Assembly: GCF_016909175.1 (NCBI RefSeq)
Contig: NZ_JAFBFI010000023.1
Location: forward strand, 1-43,658
Source of the DNA: Peribacillus deserti
GTDB taxonomy: Bacteria > Bacillota > Bacilli > Bacillales > DSM-1321
Direction: 5' to 3'
Length of the DNA: 43,658 nt
A program made the translations under genes and the position numbers. The notes beneath the pieces are model-generated. The model was not told the origin of the DNA and searched no databases. It saw only the letters and a list, made by a program, of their open reading frames with translations. Numbering within the stretch: position 1 is the first letter of the stretch; each line of letters opens with the position of its first letter. Shown piece by piece: positions 17,335 through 25,216 of this stretch.

Positions 17335-18504
17335 TTGTTAGACATCGCTTTTGATCAAGTAATTGTTAGAAAAAATACATCCTGTTTAAAATGGGATGGA
17401 GTTGGAGAAAGGTTCGGTGATCACGAGCTGCTGCCAATGTGGGTTGCCGATATGGATTTTCCCTCACCGCCGTCTATAACAGCAGCCTTGGAGGCAAGAA
17501 TAAAGCACCCTGTATTTGGCTACACATCTCCTTCGAAAGAATTATATGATTCTATCACTCTCTGGATGGAGAAACGGCATAACTGGTATATTGAAAAATC
17601 ATGGATTCAATTTAGTGCGGGAGTTGTGTCTGCATTAGGTACCTGCATCCAGGCACTAACAGAGCATGGGGACCGTATATTAGTTCAGTCTCCTGTATAT
17701 GCACCTTTTTTTAACATGGTTACACGCAATAACCGTACGCTCGTTAATAATGAATTAGTGCTGGAGAACGGCCGTTATGTGATTGATTTTGAAGATTTTG
17801 AGGAAAAATTAAAGTCGGGTGTGAAATTATTTCTCTTATGCAGCCCCCATAATCCTGGAGGACGGGTATGGACAAGAGATGAGCTCGAAACAATTGGAGA
17901 ACTGTGCAGACGGCATAATGTTATCATCATTTCTGATGAAATACATGCTGACCTTGCGCTTGCCCCTAACCGGCATATACCGATTGCATCCCTCAGCCCG
18001 GAAATGGCAGATATTACGATAACAGCAATGGCTCCCAGCAAAACCTTTAACATTGCAGGCCTGCAAGCCTCTATAGTAATTTCTCAAAATGAAGAATTGA
18101 TGAGAAAGTTTAATGATGTACACGACCGACGTGGTTTTGATGGTCTAAATATTTTCGCTTTAACGGCAATGGAAGCCGCCTATACGGGAGGATCCGATTG
18201 GCTTGATTCTATTGCGGCATATATTAAGGAGAATGCTGAGTATGCCAACAGCTTTATTAAAAGAGAGCTTCCTGCCATCTCTTGCATGATGCCTGAGGCT
18301 TCCTTTTTACTATGGATGAACTGCCGGAACTTACACCTCTCAGACACGGAGCTAAATGAAATGCTTACTAAAAAAGGCAAGCTTGCTCTCGACCCTGGAA
18401 CAAAATATGGCCCTGGAGGAGAAGGTTTTGTACGGATGAATATTGGATGCCCCCGGGAACTGCTTGCAGACGGGTTAAACCGTTTAAAGACAGCACTTAC
18501 GTAA
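17335..18504 (+). CDS. patB: Cystathionine beta-lyase PatB (MalY/PatB family)
   Basis: This PLP enzyme of about 389 residues probably cleaves the C-S bond of cystathionine or cysteine to give pyruvate, ammonia and a thiol. Family motifs are LPMWVADMDFPSPPSI near the N-terminus, FSAGVVSAL, CSPHNPGGRVW, SDEIHADL and the PLP lysine in APSKTFNIAGLQ (about residue 236). The first open codon is a GTG at 17326, but GGGGTG is itself the ribosome site. The TTG at 17335, six bases on, gives a start that aligns with other PatB proteins. A rare start codon is therefore inferred. The gene is divergent from yugE. Confidence 0.92.
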   Translation: MLDIAFDQVIVRKNTSCLKWDGVGERFGDHELLPMWVADMDFPSPPSITAALEARIKHPVFGYTSPSKELYDSITLWMEKRHNWYIEKSWIQFSAGVVSALGTCIQALTEHGDRILVQSPVYAPFFNMVTRNNRTLVNNELVLENGRYVIDFEDFEEKLKSGVKLFLLCSPHNPGGRVWTRDELETIGELCRRHNVIIISDEIHADLALAPNRHIPIASLSPEMADITITAMAPSKTFNIAGLQASIVISQNEELMRKFNDVHDRRGFDGLNIFALTAMEAAYTGGSDWLDSIAAYIKENAEYANSFIKRELPAISCMMPEASFLLWMNCRNLHLSDTELNEMLTKKGKLALDPGTKYGPGGEGFVRMNIGCPRELLADGLNRLKTALT

Positions 18505-18579
18505 AATAGAAAAGCGCGGGTCGCCCGTTTAGCGATGTATGGACTGAAGCGCTCCGCATGAGATAAAGGAAACACGAAG

Positions 18580-18875
18580 AGCGTAAAATGGTGCCTGCCA
18601 CTCTGAATGTACATCCTGCCTATTATAACCATGTGAATTAAAATGGCAGGCAAGACATCCGATAAAGTAGACCTGCTGATTCGCGAGCGACAGCGAAGAC
18701 AGAAGCCTAGTCGCACTTACCACGCTCGAACGCGCCACGTCCTGTGGCCTCGCCTGGCTCGCCCATCTTGTGCATCGTGCACAAGCCGTGCATAAGACGA
18801 GCCGGCGCTGTGAGAAGTGCTTTTCTTCCATGGACTGAATGGCTTATGACACGAGCGTCTCAGCTTGGAGCTGGA
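18580..18875 (+). repeat. Intergenic repeat family A, copy 4 (long form)
   Basis: This copy repeats the block order of 238-450: ATGGCAGGCAAGACATCCGA, GCGAGCGACAGCGAAGACAG, GCATAAGACGAGCC, GTGAGAAGTGC, ATGGCTTATGACACGAGCG and AGCTTGGAGCTGGATAA. About 60 extra bases, rich in CpG (CACGCTCGAACGCGCCACG..), are inserted before the GCATAAG block. Bases 18505-18579 include a GCGCGGGTCGCCCG hairpin that may terminate patB. ORFs across the region on the minus strand look like chance. Confidence 0.72.
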
Positions 18876-18999
18876 TAATTATATAAGCTCAAATTTTTAT
18901 ACTTCCTTTTTGAAGCTAAATTGCCATGCTTTTGTCAAAAAGTTCTTTATTCCTATCACTTTTTTTATTGTAGAATACAATTAATGGAGTGATGATAAG

Positions 19000-19188
19000 A
19001 TGAAACTGGCTATATTTTTAGTAATTATTATAGGTATTTTTTCCTTAATCGGCACCATTTTACTAGGCGGTAAAAGTGATGAAGACTACAGCTCTGCAAC
19101 GAGAGGGAATTTGTCACGGCTAACATGGATGTATGTTATTTTAGCCCTTATATTATTATTAGGGATCGCTGGCTATGTAATTACATAA
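19000..19188 (+). CDS. Small two-TM membrane protein
   Basis: This 62-residue protein has two strongly hydrophobic helices (about 2-24 and 42-61) joined by a polar loop (GGKSDEDYSSATRGNLSR). Start and stop are well defined, with a TGGAGTGATG ribosome site before the ATG and an intrinsic terminator after the stop. I do not recognise the family. It is most likely a short inner-membrane protein conserved among related bacilli. Confidence 0.7.
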   Translation: MKLAIFLVIIIGIFSLIGTILLGGKSDEDYSSATRGNLSRLTWMYVILALILLLGIAGYVIT

Positions 19189-19195
19189 AAAAATG

Positions 19196-19225
19196 ATAAA
19201 AACCGATCTGAGATCGGTTTTTATC
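19196..19225. terminator. Bidirectional terminator
   Basis: AAAAACCGATCT and AGATCGGTTTTT form a perfect stem with A and T runs on each side. It serves the 62-residue membrane protein gene and the convergent V4R/STAS gene. Confidence 0.9.
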
Positions 19226-19227
19226 GT

Positions 19228-20244
19228 TTAAATGATTTTTCTTCCCGCCTGTCCTAAAGCATAGTAAATGCCATGCTGAAGTGTCTGGAAACAATCGTAC
19301 TGGGCTAATCCGGTATTAGAATTGGAAATAATGATGGATAGTTCAGGGGATATTCCTACAAGGATCGTTTTCATTCCAATCAGGTTGGCAGTTGAACCAA
19401 GCTTATGAATAAAGTGAGCTGTATAATCACTTAAATCTTTATCCAGGCCTGTTAAATCCAGGATCAGATAGTCAGCCTGGTATTTAGGGAGGTTATTCAG
19501 CGTTTTCTCAATTAAATCTGTTGAACGCGCTTCGTCATACCTGCCAAGAAGCGGCACAACCACGACTCCCTCAAGAACAGGTATAATGGGGGAAGAAAGC
19601 TCCTTCACAAGGCCCTGCAGCTCCCTCGTTTTATCCTCAACCACTGCTTCAAGCATCTGTATCTGTTCTGTTTCCTTTTGTCTGGCAAGCTGGTGAATAT
19701 TCTTGGTAACCGTGATATCAGAAGGGAAGTATTCGACTATATCATGGTCTTTTCCTTCAATTTGGCTTTGACGAATTTCATACCAAATATTAGTACCAAA
19801 GAGTCCTGAAAAAATCCCGGCATAATGGGCTGGCATAAAGCTACCTGCTTTTGTTTTACCCTGAGCCTGATTAATTTTATATTCCCAGCTGTTTTTCAGC
19901 TGTACGAGAATGGATTTCTTACCAGGATCCAGTTCCTTAATAACAATTTCACCCCAGCCGGCCGAACCGTATGTATTGGGAAGAACCTTTGCCACATCGC
20001 TGATGTTCAGCTTCATTTTTTGAAAATACTCTCCCACTACCAGGCCCTGCCGGAACCCAGTGGTTTCTAGCACCAGACTGGCTGATTCAAGACCTGATAT
20101 CTCCTCAATCGAATCAAATAAAGTTTTCATTGCTGAACTAATCCAGAATAGTACAGCATCTTCGCCTTCATATTTGAATTGACCCTTTTCTAAATTCCAT
20201 TGAAAAGAGAGTCCCCCAATATTTATGCTTGATTCTTGACTCAT
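19228..20244 (-). CDS. V4R-like sensor with C-terminal STAS domain (RsbR-type)
   Basis: In this 338-residue cytosolic protein, residues 1-185 resemble a V4R (4-vinyl-reductase-like) ligand-binding domain, with TTGFRQGLVVGEYFQKM and YGSAGWGEIVI. A charged helix at 186-215 is a probable coiled-coil linker. Residues 218-335 form a STAS domain (SSPIIPVLEGVVVVPLLGRY, ILDLTGLDKDLSDYTAHFI) like the C-terminal half of RsbR/RsbS stressosome proteins. RsbR proteins carry phospho-Thr sites in and before this domain; here the strand-end segment reads DLTGLDKDLS. A role in stress sensing by partner switching is likely, but no kinase or phosphatase partner is adjacent. A GGGAG site precedes the ATG. Confidence 0.75.
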   Translation of the reverse strand: MSQESSINIGGLSFQWNLEKGQFKYEGEDAVLFWISSAMKTLFDSIEEISGLESASLVLETTGFRQGLVVGEYFQKMKLNISDVAKVLPNTYGSAGWGEIVIKELDPGKKSILVQLKNSWEYKINQAQGKTKAGSFMPAHYAGIFSGLFGTNIWYEIRQSQIEGKDHDIVEYFPSDITVTKNIHQLARQKETEQIQMLEAVVEDKTRELQGLVKELSSPIIPVLEGVVVVPLLGRYDEARSTDLIEKTLNNLPKYQADYLILDLTGLDKDLSDYTAHFIHKLGSTANLIGMKTILVGISPELSIIISNSNTGLAQYDCFQTLQHGIYYALGQAGRKII

Positions 20245-20487
20245 CTATGATACTCTCCCTTTTAGCAATATTAGCAAGGTGATGATCGAATAATCTAAAG
20301 TAAATAAATAACGGTCAAATAGAGCCGCTTTTTTAGGATTCCTTATATACGTTTAATTAACCATTTCTTAAAGAACACGCTGATATCAAGCGTCCATACA
20401 GGCCCTATTCTCTCTTATTTAATAGGTAAGGGCAAGCAATACATGCAATACTGCAGCTTGGATAGTTTAAAATTTACAATAAAAATA

Positions 20488-20521
20488 GAAAAAAGCAGAC
20501 TCATAGGATGAGTCTGCTTAG
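20488..20521 (-). terminator. Intrinsic terminator of the cold-shock gene
   Basis: On the minus strand AAGCAGACTCAT, a short loop and ATGAGTCTGCTT are followed by TTTTCTATTTTT. Confidence 0.92.
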
Positions 20522-20532
20522 CAGTCATTCAA

Positions 20533-20733
20533 TTATGCTTTTTGAACGTTAGAAGCTTGAGGTCCACGGTTACCTTGTTCTACGTCAAAAGTTACGCTTT
20601 GACCTTCTTCAAGTGATTTGAAACCTTCGCCTTGGATAGCTGAGAAATGTACGAATACGTCGTCTCCACTTTCACGCTCAATAAAACCAAAACCTTTTTC
20701 TGCATTAAACCATTTTACTTTACCTTGTTCCAT
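20533..20733 (-). CDS. cspD: Cold-shock protein (CspD/CspB type)
   Basis: This 66-residue single cold-shock domain acts as an RNA/ssDNA chaperone. RNP1 is KGFGFIE and RNP2 is [15 protein letters not shown] opens the protein and [11 protein letters not shown] closes it, which fits best with CspD but does not exclude CspB/CspC. An AGGAGG site lies eight bases before the ATG. The 295 bases upstream to the next gene carry no ORF and should hold the promoter and the long 5' leader usual for csp genes. It ends in a strong terminator. Confidence 0.95.
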   Translation of the reverse strand: MEQGKVKWFNAEKGFGFIERESGDDVFVHFSAIQGEGFKSLEEGQSVTFDVEQGNRGPQASNVQKA

Positions 20734-21028
20734 TTTTGTTGCCTCCTAGTGTGAGTACACCATATTACTATCCTTGCTCTAAGTGATCCAAGACGAAAAG
20801 TTATCACTTACTATCCTATACACCGAACAAAAATAATTCTATTTAAGATTAACAGAAACTTAAAAAAATAGCAAGTAAGTATCGTTTAGAACGCCTTCCT
20901 ATTTTTATTAAACCAGCCCTAGAGCTTTATTCCCTTTAAGATTTTTTCCTCTTTCACCCTAATTCAATATTCACATTTATCTAGAATAGGCTATACTAAA
21001 CTTAATACGTTTAGCAGGAGGTATTAGG

Positions 21029-21235
21029 ATGACTGAATCCAATCAATCAGAACAAGTAACGGAAACTTCTAAAAAGAAAGTAAGCCTTCAGGATGCTATT
21101 AAGCAGCAGCTTGCAAATAAGAAAAACCAATCATCGGGCGGGAAATCCATAACAAGCACTGGGCAGGCAGGAAAAAAAATGAAAAGCCAGCAAACCAAAA
21201 AAGTAAGTAATCAGCGCAGAAAAATGGGCACCTGA
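21029..21235 (+). CDS. Small lysine/glutamine-rich hydrophilic protein
   Basis: This 68-residue polar protein contains roughly one-fifth Lys plus many Gln, Ser and Thr, and has no hydrophobic core. It is probably disordered apart from a short helix (SLQDAIKQQLANKK). I do not recognise a family. The gene looks real: AGGAGGTATT precedes the ATG, and its stop codon shares one base with the start of ywbE (TGATG), so the two form a coupled operon. The basic character suggests nucleic-acid or ribosome contact, which is speculation. Confidence 0.72.
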   Translation: MTESNQSEQVTETSKKKVSLQDAIKQQLANKKNQSSGGKSITSTGQAGKKMKSQQTKKVSNQRRKMGT

Positions 21236-21438
21236 TGAACGGACAGAATAGACCCGATATCAAGCCTGGACTGCCTGTTGATATTGTTTTAAAAGCAGAT
21301 CAAAGAACAGGTAAAACCACAAGCGGAATAGTAAAAGATATCTTAACCAATTCAAGCTTTCACCCTCATGGTATTAAAGTAAGGCTGACAGATGGACAAG
21401 TTGGCAGGGTTAAAACGATTCGTTCAGAGTCTAAGTAA
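21235..21438 (+). CDS. ywbE: YwbE family protein
   Basis: This 67-residue protein of the YwbE (DUF2196) family is recognised from RPDIKPGLPVDIVLKADQRT, the GIVKDILTNSS block and GIKVRLTDGQVGRVK. It forms a small beta-rich, KOW-like fold of unknown function. Its ATG overlaps the stop of the preceding basic protein by one base, and no good ribosome site of its own is visible, so translation is probably coupled. A bidirectional terminator follows. Confidence 0.85.
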   Translation: MNGQNRPDIKPGLPVDIVLKADQRTGKTTSGIVKDILTNSSFHPHGIKVRLTDGQVGRVKTIRSESK

Positions 21439-21470
21439 AAAGCATTGCAGCTGTCTGCAATGCTTTTTTT
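21437..21470. terminator. Bidirectional terminator
   Basis: AAAAGCATTGCAG, loop CTGT-type, and CTGCAATGCTTTTTTT form a stem with A and T runs. It serves ywbE and the convergent GGDEF-EAL gene. Confidence 0.9.
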
Positions 21471-21485
21471 ATGTGGCATAAGCGG

Positions 21486-23729
21486 TTAATGAATGAACAT
21501 TTCCTGAAAACGCCGCTGCAGGATATCACTGATTTTATCTGCCGGCACCGGTTTGCTGAAATAATATCCTTGGCCTATTTTACAAGAGTTCTCTAAAAGG
21601 AATTTTACTTGTTCCTCTTTTTCTATTCCCTCTGCTATAACTGTAAAGTTCATGTTCTGTCCCATATCAATGATAGCTTTAGCGATCGACCCAGGACTGT
21701 ATAATTCTAAGATATCATCAATAAAGGATTTATCAATTTTAATGATGTCTATCGGCAAATGTTTGAGATAGCTCAGGGATGAGTACCCTTTGCCAAAATC
21801 ATCTAAAGATAACAAGACTCCAAGGTCCTTTAACTGATTTAATATAACCGTAGATCTTTCTATGTTCTGCATAATACTTTCTGTAATTTCAAGCTCCAGA
21901 TAACGGGGTTCAAGACCTGTTTGCTCCAGAATCTGCTTAACATCATGAATCAGGCCGTCATCCTGAATTTGCCGTACCGATACATTTACGGCAACCGGCA
22001 CTGGCGGAATGCCTTCATCCTGCCACTTCTTATTTTGTTCACTTGCTGTGCGCAAAACCCATTTCCCCATCTGCACGATGAGCCCGGTCTCCTCTGCTAG
22101 AGGGATGAATTCTCCCGGAGGTATCATACCTAGTTTTGGATGCTCCCAGCGGATCAGCGCTTCTATCCCCACTATAATACCTGTCTCTACTTCTACCTGA
22201 GGCTGATAGTGAAGCACAAATTCGTTTTGTGCCAGCGCTTTTCTAAGCCCTTTTTCCAGTTCCATTTTACGCATTGAAAGTTTATCCAGATCCGGGGTAT
22301 AAAACTGATAATTATTCTTCCCTTTTTCCTTAGCCAGGTACATAGCCGTGTCTGCATGTTTTATCAGTGTGTCCTGATCCATTCCATCCCCTGGAAACAT
22401 ACTGATTCCTATGCTGGGAGTTACAAAAAACTCCTCTCCATTCAGCACAAATGGCTTTGCAAATTTGAAAAGGATCCTCTGGGCAACTGATTCCACATAC
22501 TCTTTATCCATATCTTTCAATAAAATGATAAATTCATCACCGCCCTGCCGGGAGACTAATCCCTCATCATGGACAGCTGTATCCAATCTATGAGCCACTT
22601 GTTTCAGCAATAAGTCACCTATTGTATGGCCTTTCGTATCATTGATTATTTTAAAACGGTCTATATCTAAAAAAAGCACGGCTAAACTTTTAACGGTTTT
22701 TTCTTCCATCATGGTATGTAAGGTATTTCCAAACATATTCCTGTTAGGCAGACCGGTTAAGGAATCGTAATATGCCATATACTGAATCGTTCTTTCAGCT
22801 TTCTTCCGCTCGGTGATGTCTCTTCCAACCACCTGCCTGGCATGTCTTCCTTCATAAAGAATAGGCATAGCGGACATCTCAACATCGATTGTCCCCCCAT
22901 CCAATCGTGTTGCTTCCATTTCAAAACGAACCATTCCCAGCTCCGTTTGTTCCGATTCTCTTAATACCTTACGGATCTCTTTAATAGAATGCTGAGAAGC
23001 AAATGCAGAAATCGGCTTGCCTATCAGCTCACCTGGACTCGAGGCACCCACCAGCCTGCTTCCAGTTTCATTGATATAGTCAATTTGCCTATTGCTGATC
23101 ACTGAAATGATGTCAGGGGACATCTCAATCAAGCTGCGATATAAGTCTTCACTTTCCCTTCTATCCGTTATATCAAATAAAACACTGGTGAAATCAACCA
23201 ATTTTCCTTTATCGTCCAAAGTCGGAATTCCTCGGTCCTGTATCCACCGCACCTCGCCATCCGGACGCTTGATACGGTAAAAACTAGTTACAGGAAGCCC
23301 TAATTGTAGCTGTTTAGTTCTTTCAGCCAATACATGATTATCTTCAGGGTCAATTACTTTTTTCCATAGACTCAAGTCCTGATAAAACTCCTCTTTTGCG
23401 TACCCATATATCTTCTCGATCTCGGGTGAAATGATCAGAGTATTAGCCTTCATATCATGAGACCAAATGGCAACATCCAGTGTATCAAATATATTTCTAA
23501 GCTTCTGGTTGCTTTTATGCAGTTCAACAGAGGTTTTATCAATGCCGCCAAGTAATTTAACCATAAAAATAACAATTCCGAAACTAAAGGATAAATGTAC
23601 AAGCCGCAGAACCAGATTGTTTTCCGGCAGAAAGAACGTTCCTGCATCAAATAGTATCTCTGAGACAAGGATACAAACACTCAAAATGGTAATCCATCTT
23701 CGTTTCTGTTTACTGAGTTCCATTTTCAT
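21486..23729 (-). CDS. Membrane PAS-PAS-GGDEF-EAL c-di-GMP enzyme
   Basis: In this 747-residue protein two membrane helices (about 12-32 and 41-62) are followed by two PAS domains (roughly 75-190 and 195-310), a GGDEF domain (315-485) and an EAL domain (490-740). The cyclase motif is an intact GGDEF (in SRQGGDEFIILL), with no RxxD inhibitory site just upstream. The phosphodiesterase set is also complete: EALIRW, EITES, DDFGKGYSS, IKIDKSFI, AEGIE and GQGYYFSKP. It could therefore make and break c-di-GMP; which activity dominates cannot be told. A GGGAG site precedes the ATG. It is a single-gene unit, convergent with ywbE. Confidence 0.92.
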   Translation of the reverse strand: MKMELSKQKRRWITILSVCILVSEILFDAGTFFLPENNLVLRLVHLSFSFGIVIFMVKLLGGIDKTSVELHKSNQKLRNIFDTLDVAIWSHDMKANTLIISPEIEKIYGYAKEEFYQDLSLWKKVIDPEDNHVLAERTKQLQLGLPVTSFYRIKRPDGEVRWIQDRGIPTLDDKGKLVDFTSVLFDITDRRESEDLYRSLIEMSPDIISVISNRQIDYINETGSRLVGASSPGELIGKPISAFASQHSIKEIRKVLRESEQTELGMVRFEMEATRLDGGTIDVEMSAMPILYEGRHARQVVGRDITERKKAERTIQYMAYYDSLTGLPNRNMFGNTLHTMMEEKTVKSLAVLFLDIDRFKIINDTKGHTIGDLLLKQVAHRLDTAVHDEGLVSRQGGDEFIILLKDMDKEYVESVAQRILFKFAKPFVLNGEEFFVTPSIGISMFPGDGMDQDTLIKHADTAMYLAKEKGKNNYQFYTPDLDKLSMRKMELEKGLRKALAQNEFVLHYQPQVEVETGIIVGIEALIRWEHPKLGMIPPGEFIPLAEETGLIVQMGKWVLRTASEQNKKWQDEGIPPVPVAVNVSVRQIQDDGLIHDVKQILEQTGLEPRYLELEITESIMQNIERSTVILNQLKDLGVLLSLDDFGKGYSSLSYLKHLPIDIIKIDKSFIDDILELYSPGSIAKAIIDMGQNMNFTVIAEGIEKEEQVKFLLENSCKIGQGYYFSKPVPADKISDILQRRFQEMFIH

Positions 23730-23943
23730 TTTTTATCTCCCAAAAATAAATGACTGAATATCAATTCTTCTTATTGTTCATATCGGCAAATAAATGAAAA
23801 TTTTGAGAACGTTTAGCCTAAATAAAAAAACCTATCTCCTAAAAATCTCTTTTCTTTTATTTCTGCTTTATTTATGAATGATTTTTTGGATTTAACGAAA
23901 ATCTAATTTTGAAGATATTATTTCTCAGGTGGAGGTTTTGTTC

Positions 23944-24138
23944 ATGCTAAAAAGGTTAGGACTTCATGAAACATTGGAGCTTCATGAATTAATCATTTTT
24001 AAAAGTACGTGTTTAACCAAATCTGCTGCTATGAGCCCTCTGGCAAAAGATGAGGATTTAAAAAGTATACTCTCAGAAGATGCAGCCAAATCTAAAGAAC
24101 AGCTTCAGGAACTTCAGAGTTTTGTTTCACAACATTAG
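23944..24138 (+). CDS. Short CotF-like spore coat protein
   Basis: This 64-residue helical protein (LHETLELHELIIFKSTCLTKSAAM, then a charged helix) resembles the short partners of YraF/YraG-type CotF-like coat proteins. The ORF can be extended to a GTG at 23929, but GGTGGAGG (23929-23936) is the ribosome site for the ATG at 23944. It is followed 12 bases on by a second CotF-like gene, so the pair is one operon, probably expressed in the mother cell during sporulation. Confidence 0.72.
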   Translation: MLKRLGLHETLELHELIIFKSTCLTKSAAMSPLAKDEDLKSILSEDAAKSKEQLQELQSFVSQH

Positions 24139-24150
24139 GAGGTATAAAAA

Positions 24151-24450
24151 ATGAATGGATTTATTCAAAATATGATCGGTATGGGTGACCTGACTGATCA
24201 AGTAATAGCATCAGATTTTTTAATTTCGGCGAAATCTGCCATAAAAATGTATGCTTTTGCGATTACGGAGACAGCAACACCTGAGCTGAGAGACTCCCTG
24301 CATAATCAATTAAACGAAGCTATAGATATGCATGACCGAATTTCTAGTTACATGATCTCTCACGGCTATTATCACCCGGTAAATGTCCAGGAGCAGCTGG
24401 CACTCGACACTAAAACAGTAAACACAGCCTTAGATATTCCTTCTCCTTGA
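24151..24450 (+). CDS. CotF-family spore coat protein (YraF-like)
   Basis: This 99-residue protein reads like the spore coat F family. It has a core LTDQVIASDFLISAKSAIKM, followed by a second helix with TATPELRDSLHNQLNEAIDM and a YYHPVNVQEQL tail. It is expected to form a small helical bundle of the ferritin-like type and to sit in the spore coat. AGGAGG precedes the ATG. It is second in a two-gene operon, with a weak hairpin terminator at 24470-24497. Confidence 0.8.
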   Translation: MNGFIQNMIGMGDLTDQVIASDFLISAKSAIKMYAFAITETATPELRDSLHNQLNEAIDMHDRISSYMISHGYYHPVNVQEQLALDTKTVNTALDIPSP

Positions 24451-24469
24451 TAAGTAGAGCTGCATGAGA

Positions 24470-24497
24470 AAAAGCTGTCAATGACAGCTTGTTTCTC
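24470..24497 (+). terminator. Probable terminator of the CotF-like operon
   Basis: AAGCTGTCA and TGACAGCTT form a tight hairpin 20 bases after the stop. The T-run is short (GTTTCT). Confidence 0.6.
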
Positions 24498-24654
24498 CAT
24501 ATATATCCCCAGTTTTTATTTTCCTGCATAATTACAGATTATTTTTTTTAACTTCTCTCTAATCTCCGCTAGATTGAAATTCGAATTATTAATCCGAACC
24601 TTTGCGATATGTAACTCATTAAATATGGCTTCCTCTAGTTTACTTCTTTACTTA

Positions 24655-24800
24655 AGAACTGTTAATGCACCATCTAGTACCTGCAACCCGTGTTTCTTGC
24701 CATATCCCTGTCGTAGAGTATCCAGCAAATCCTTCTGACGTTTAACCTGGCTGCCATGATCTGGAAAAATACAGATGCTTACAAGAACGCTATGAAAGGT
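24655..24800 (-). pseudogene. Possible unrecognised coding relic
   Basis: Between the CotF-like operon and the serine hydrolase gene about 770 bases lack a clear gene. On the minus strand, one frame here reads VSICIFPDHGSQVKRQKDLL, then a DTLRQGYGKKHG segment and a stop. This looks protein-like and faintly recalls the C-terminus of Y-family polymerases such as UvrX. No start and no ribosome site are found, and upstream the frame is broken. I cannot assign it with confidence. Apart from this and repeat B at 25033-25159, the stretch 24498-25216 holds nothing recognised. Confidence 0.25.
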
Positions 24801-25032
24801 AAAAGCGGCAGACTAATCCTATGTCTCTAAGTAAAACTTTTAGTGTTCCCGAATCGAAAAGATTAGAACTTCATGAGCGGATACCTGCACTTTCCTTGTT
24901 TAGTTCTATTTCCCTAAAACATAAGTACCTTTAGCTTAATTTTTATTTGATTATACAATTTTCTGAAAGGCTCTTTTTTTAAAGATTGTTGTTATTTAAT
25001 AAGTTTTACAAAGTCATTTCATTGTTAAATCA

Positions 25033-25159
25033 GGTTGATTGGAGCGTAAGGTGCGAGACTCCTGCGGGAGCAGCGGGACAGGTGAGACCCCGCAGGCAAA
25101 GCCGAGGAGGCTCACCGCCCGCCCCGCGGAAAGCGAGCAACCTGGAGAGGAAATCAACC
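25033..25159 (+). repeat. Repeat family B element, intact copy
   Basis: This 127-base GC-rich island in A/T-rich surroundings has terminal inverted repeats GGTTGATT..AATCAACC. Inside are GAGACTCCTGCGGGAG and GTGAGACCCCGCAGG, which can pair to form a strong structure, then GAGGAGGCTCACCGCC and CGCGGAAAGCG. The interrupted element at 14399-14718 is the same family in the opposite orientation. Several short overlapping ORFs on both strands here are by-products of its high GC content. Confidence 0.82.
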
Positions 25160-25216
25160 CCTCCTTGTTCGATAGCAACAAAGTTTGCGAAAACAGCCTT
25201 CTGAAAACAGAAATAA

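Noticed and set aside
18180-18831. Two minus-strand ORFs of 178 and 100 codons
   Set aside because: They lie antisense to the end of patB and across repeat A; codon use and content look like chance.
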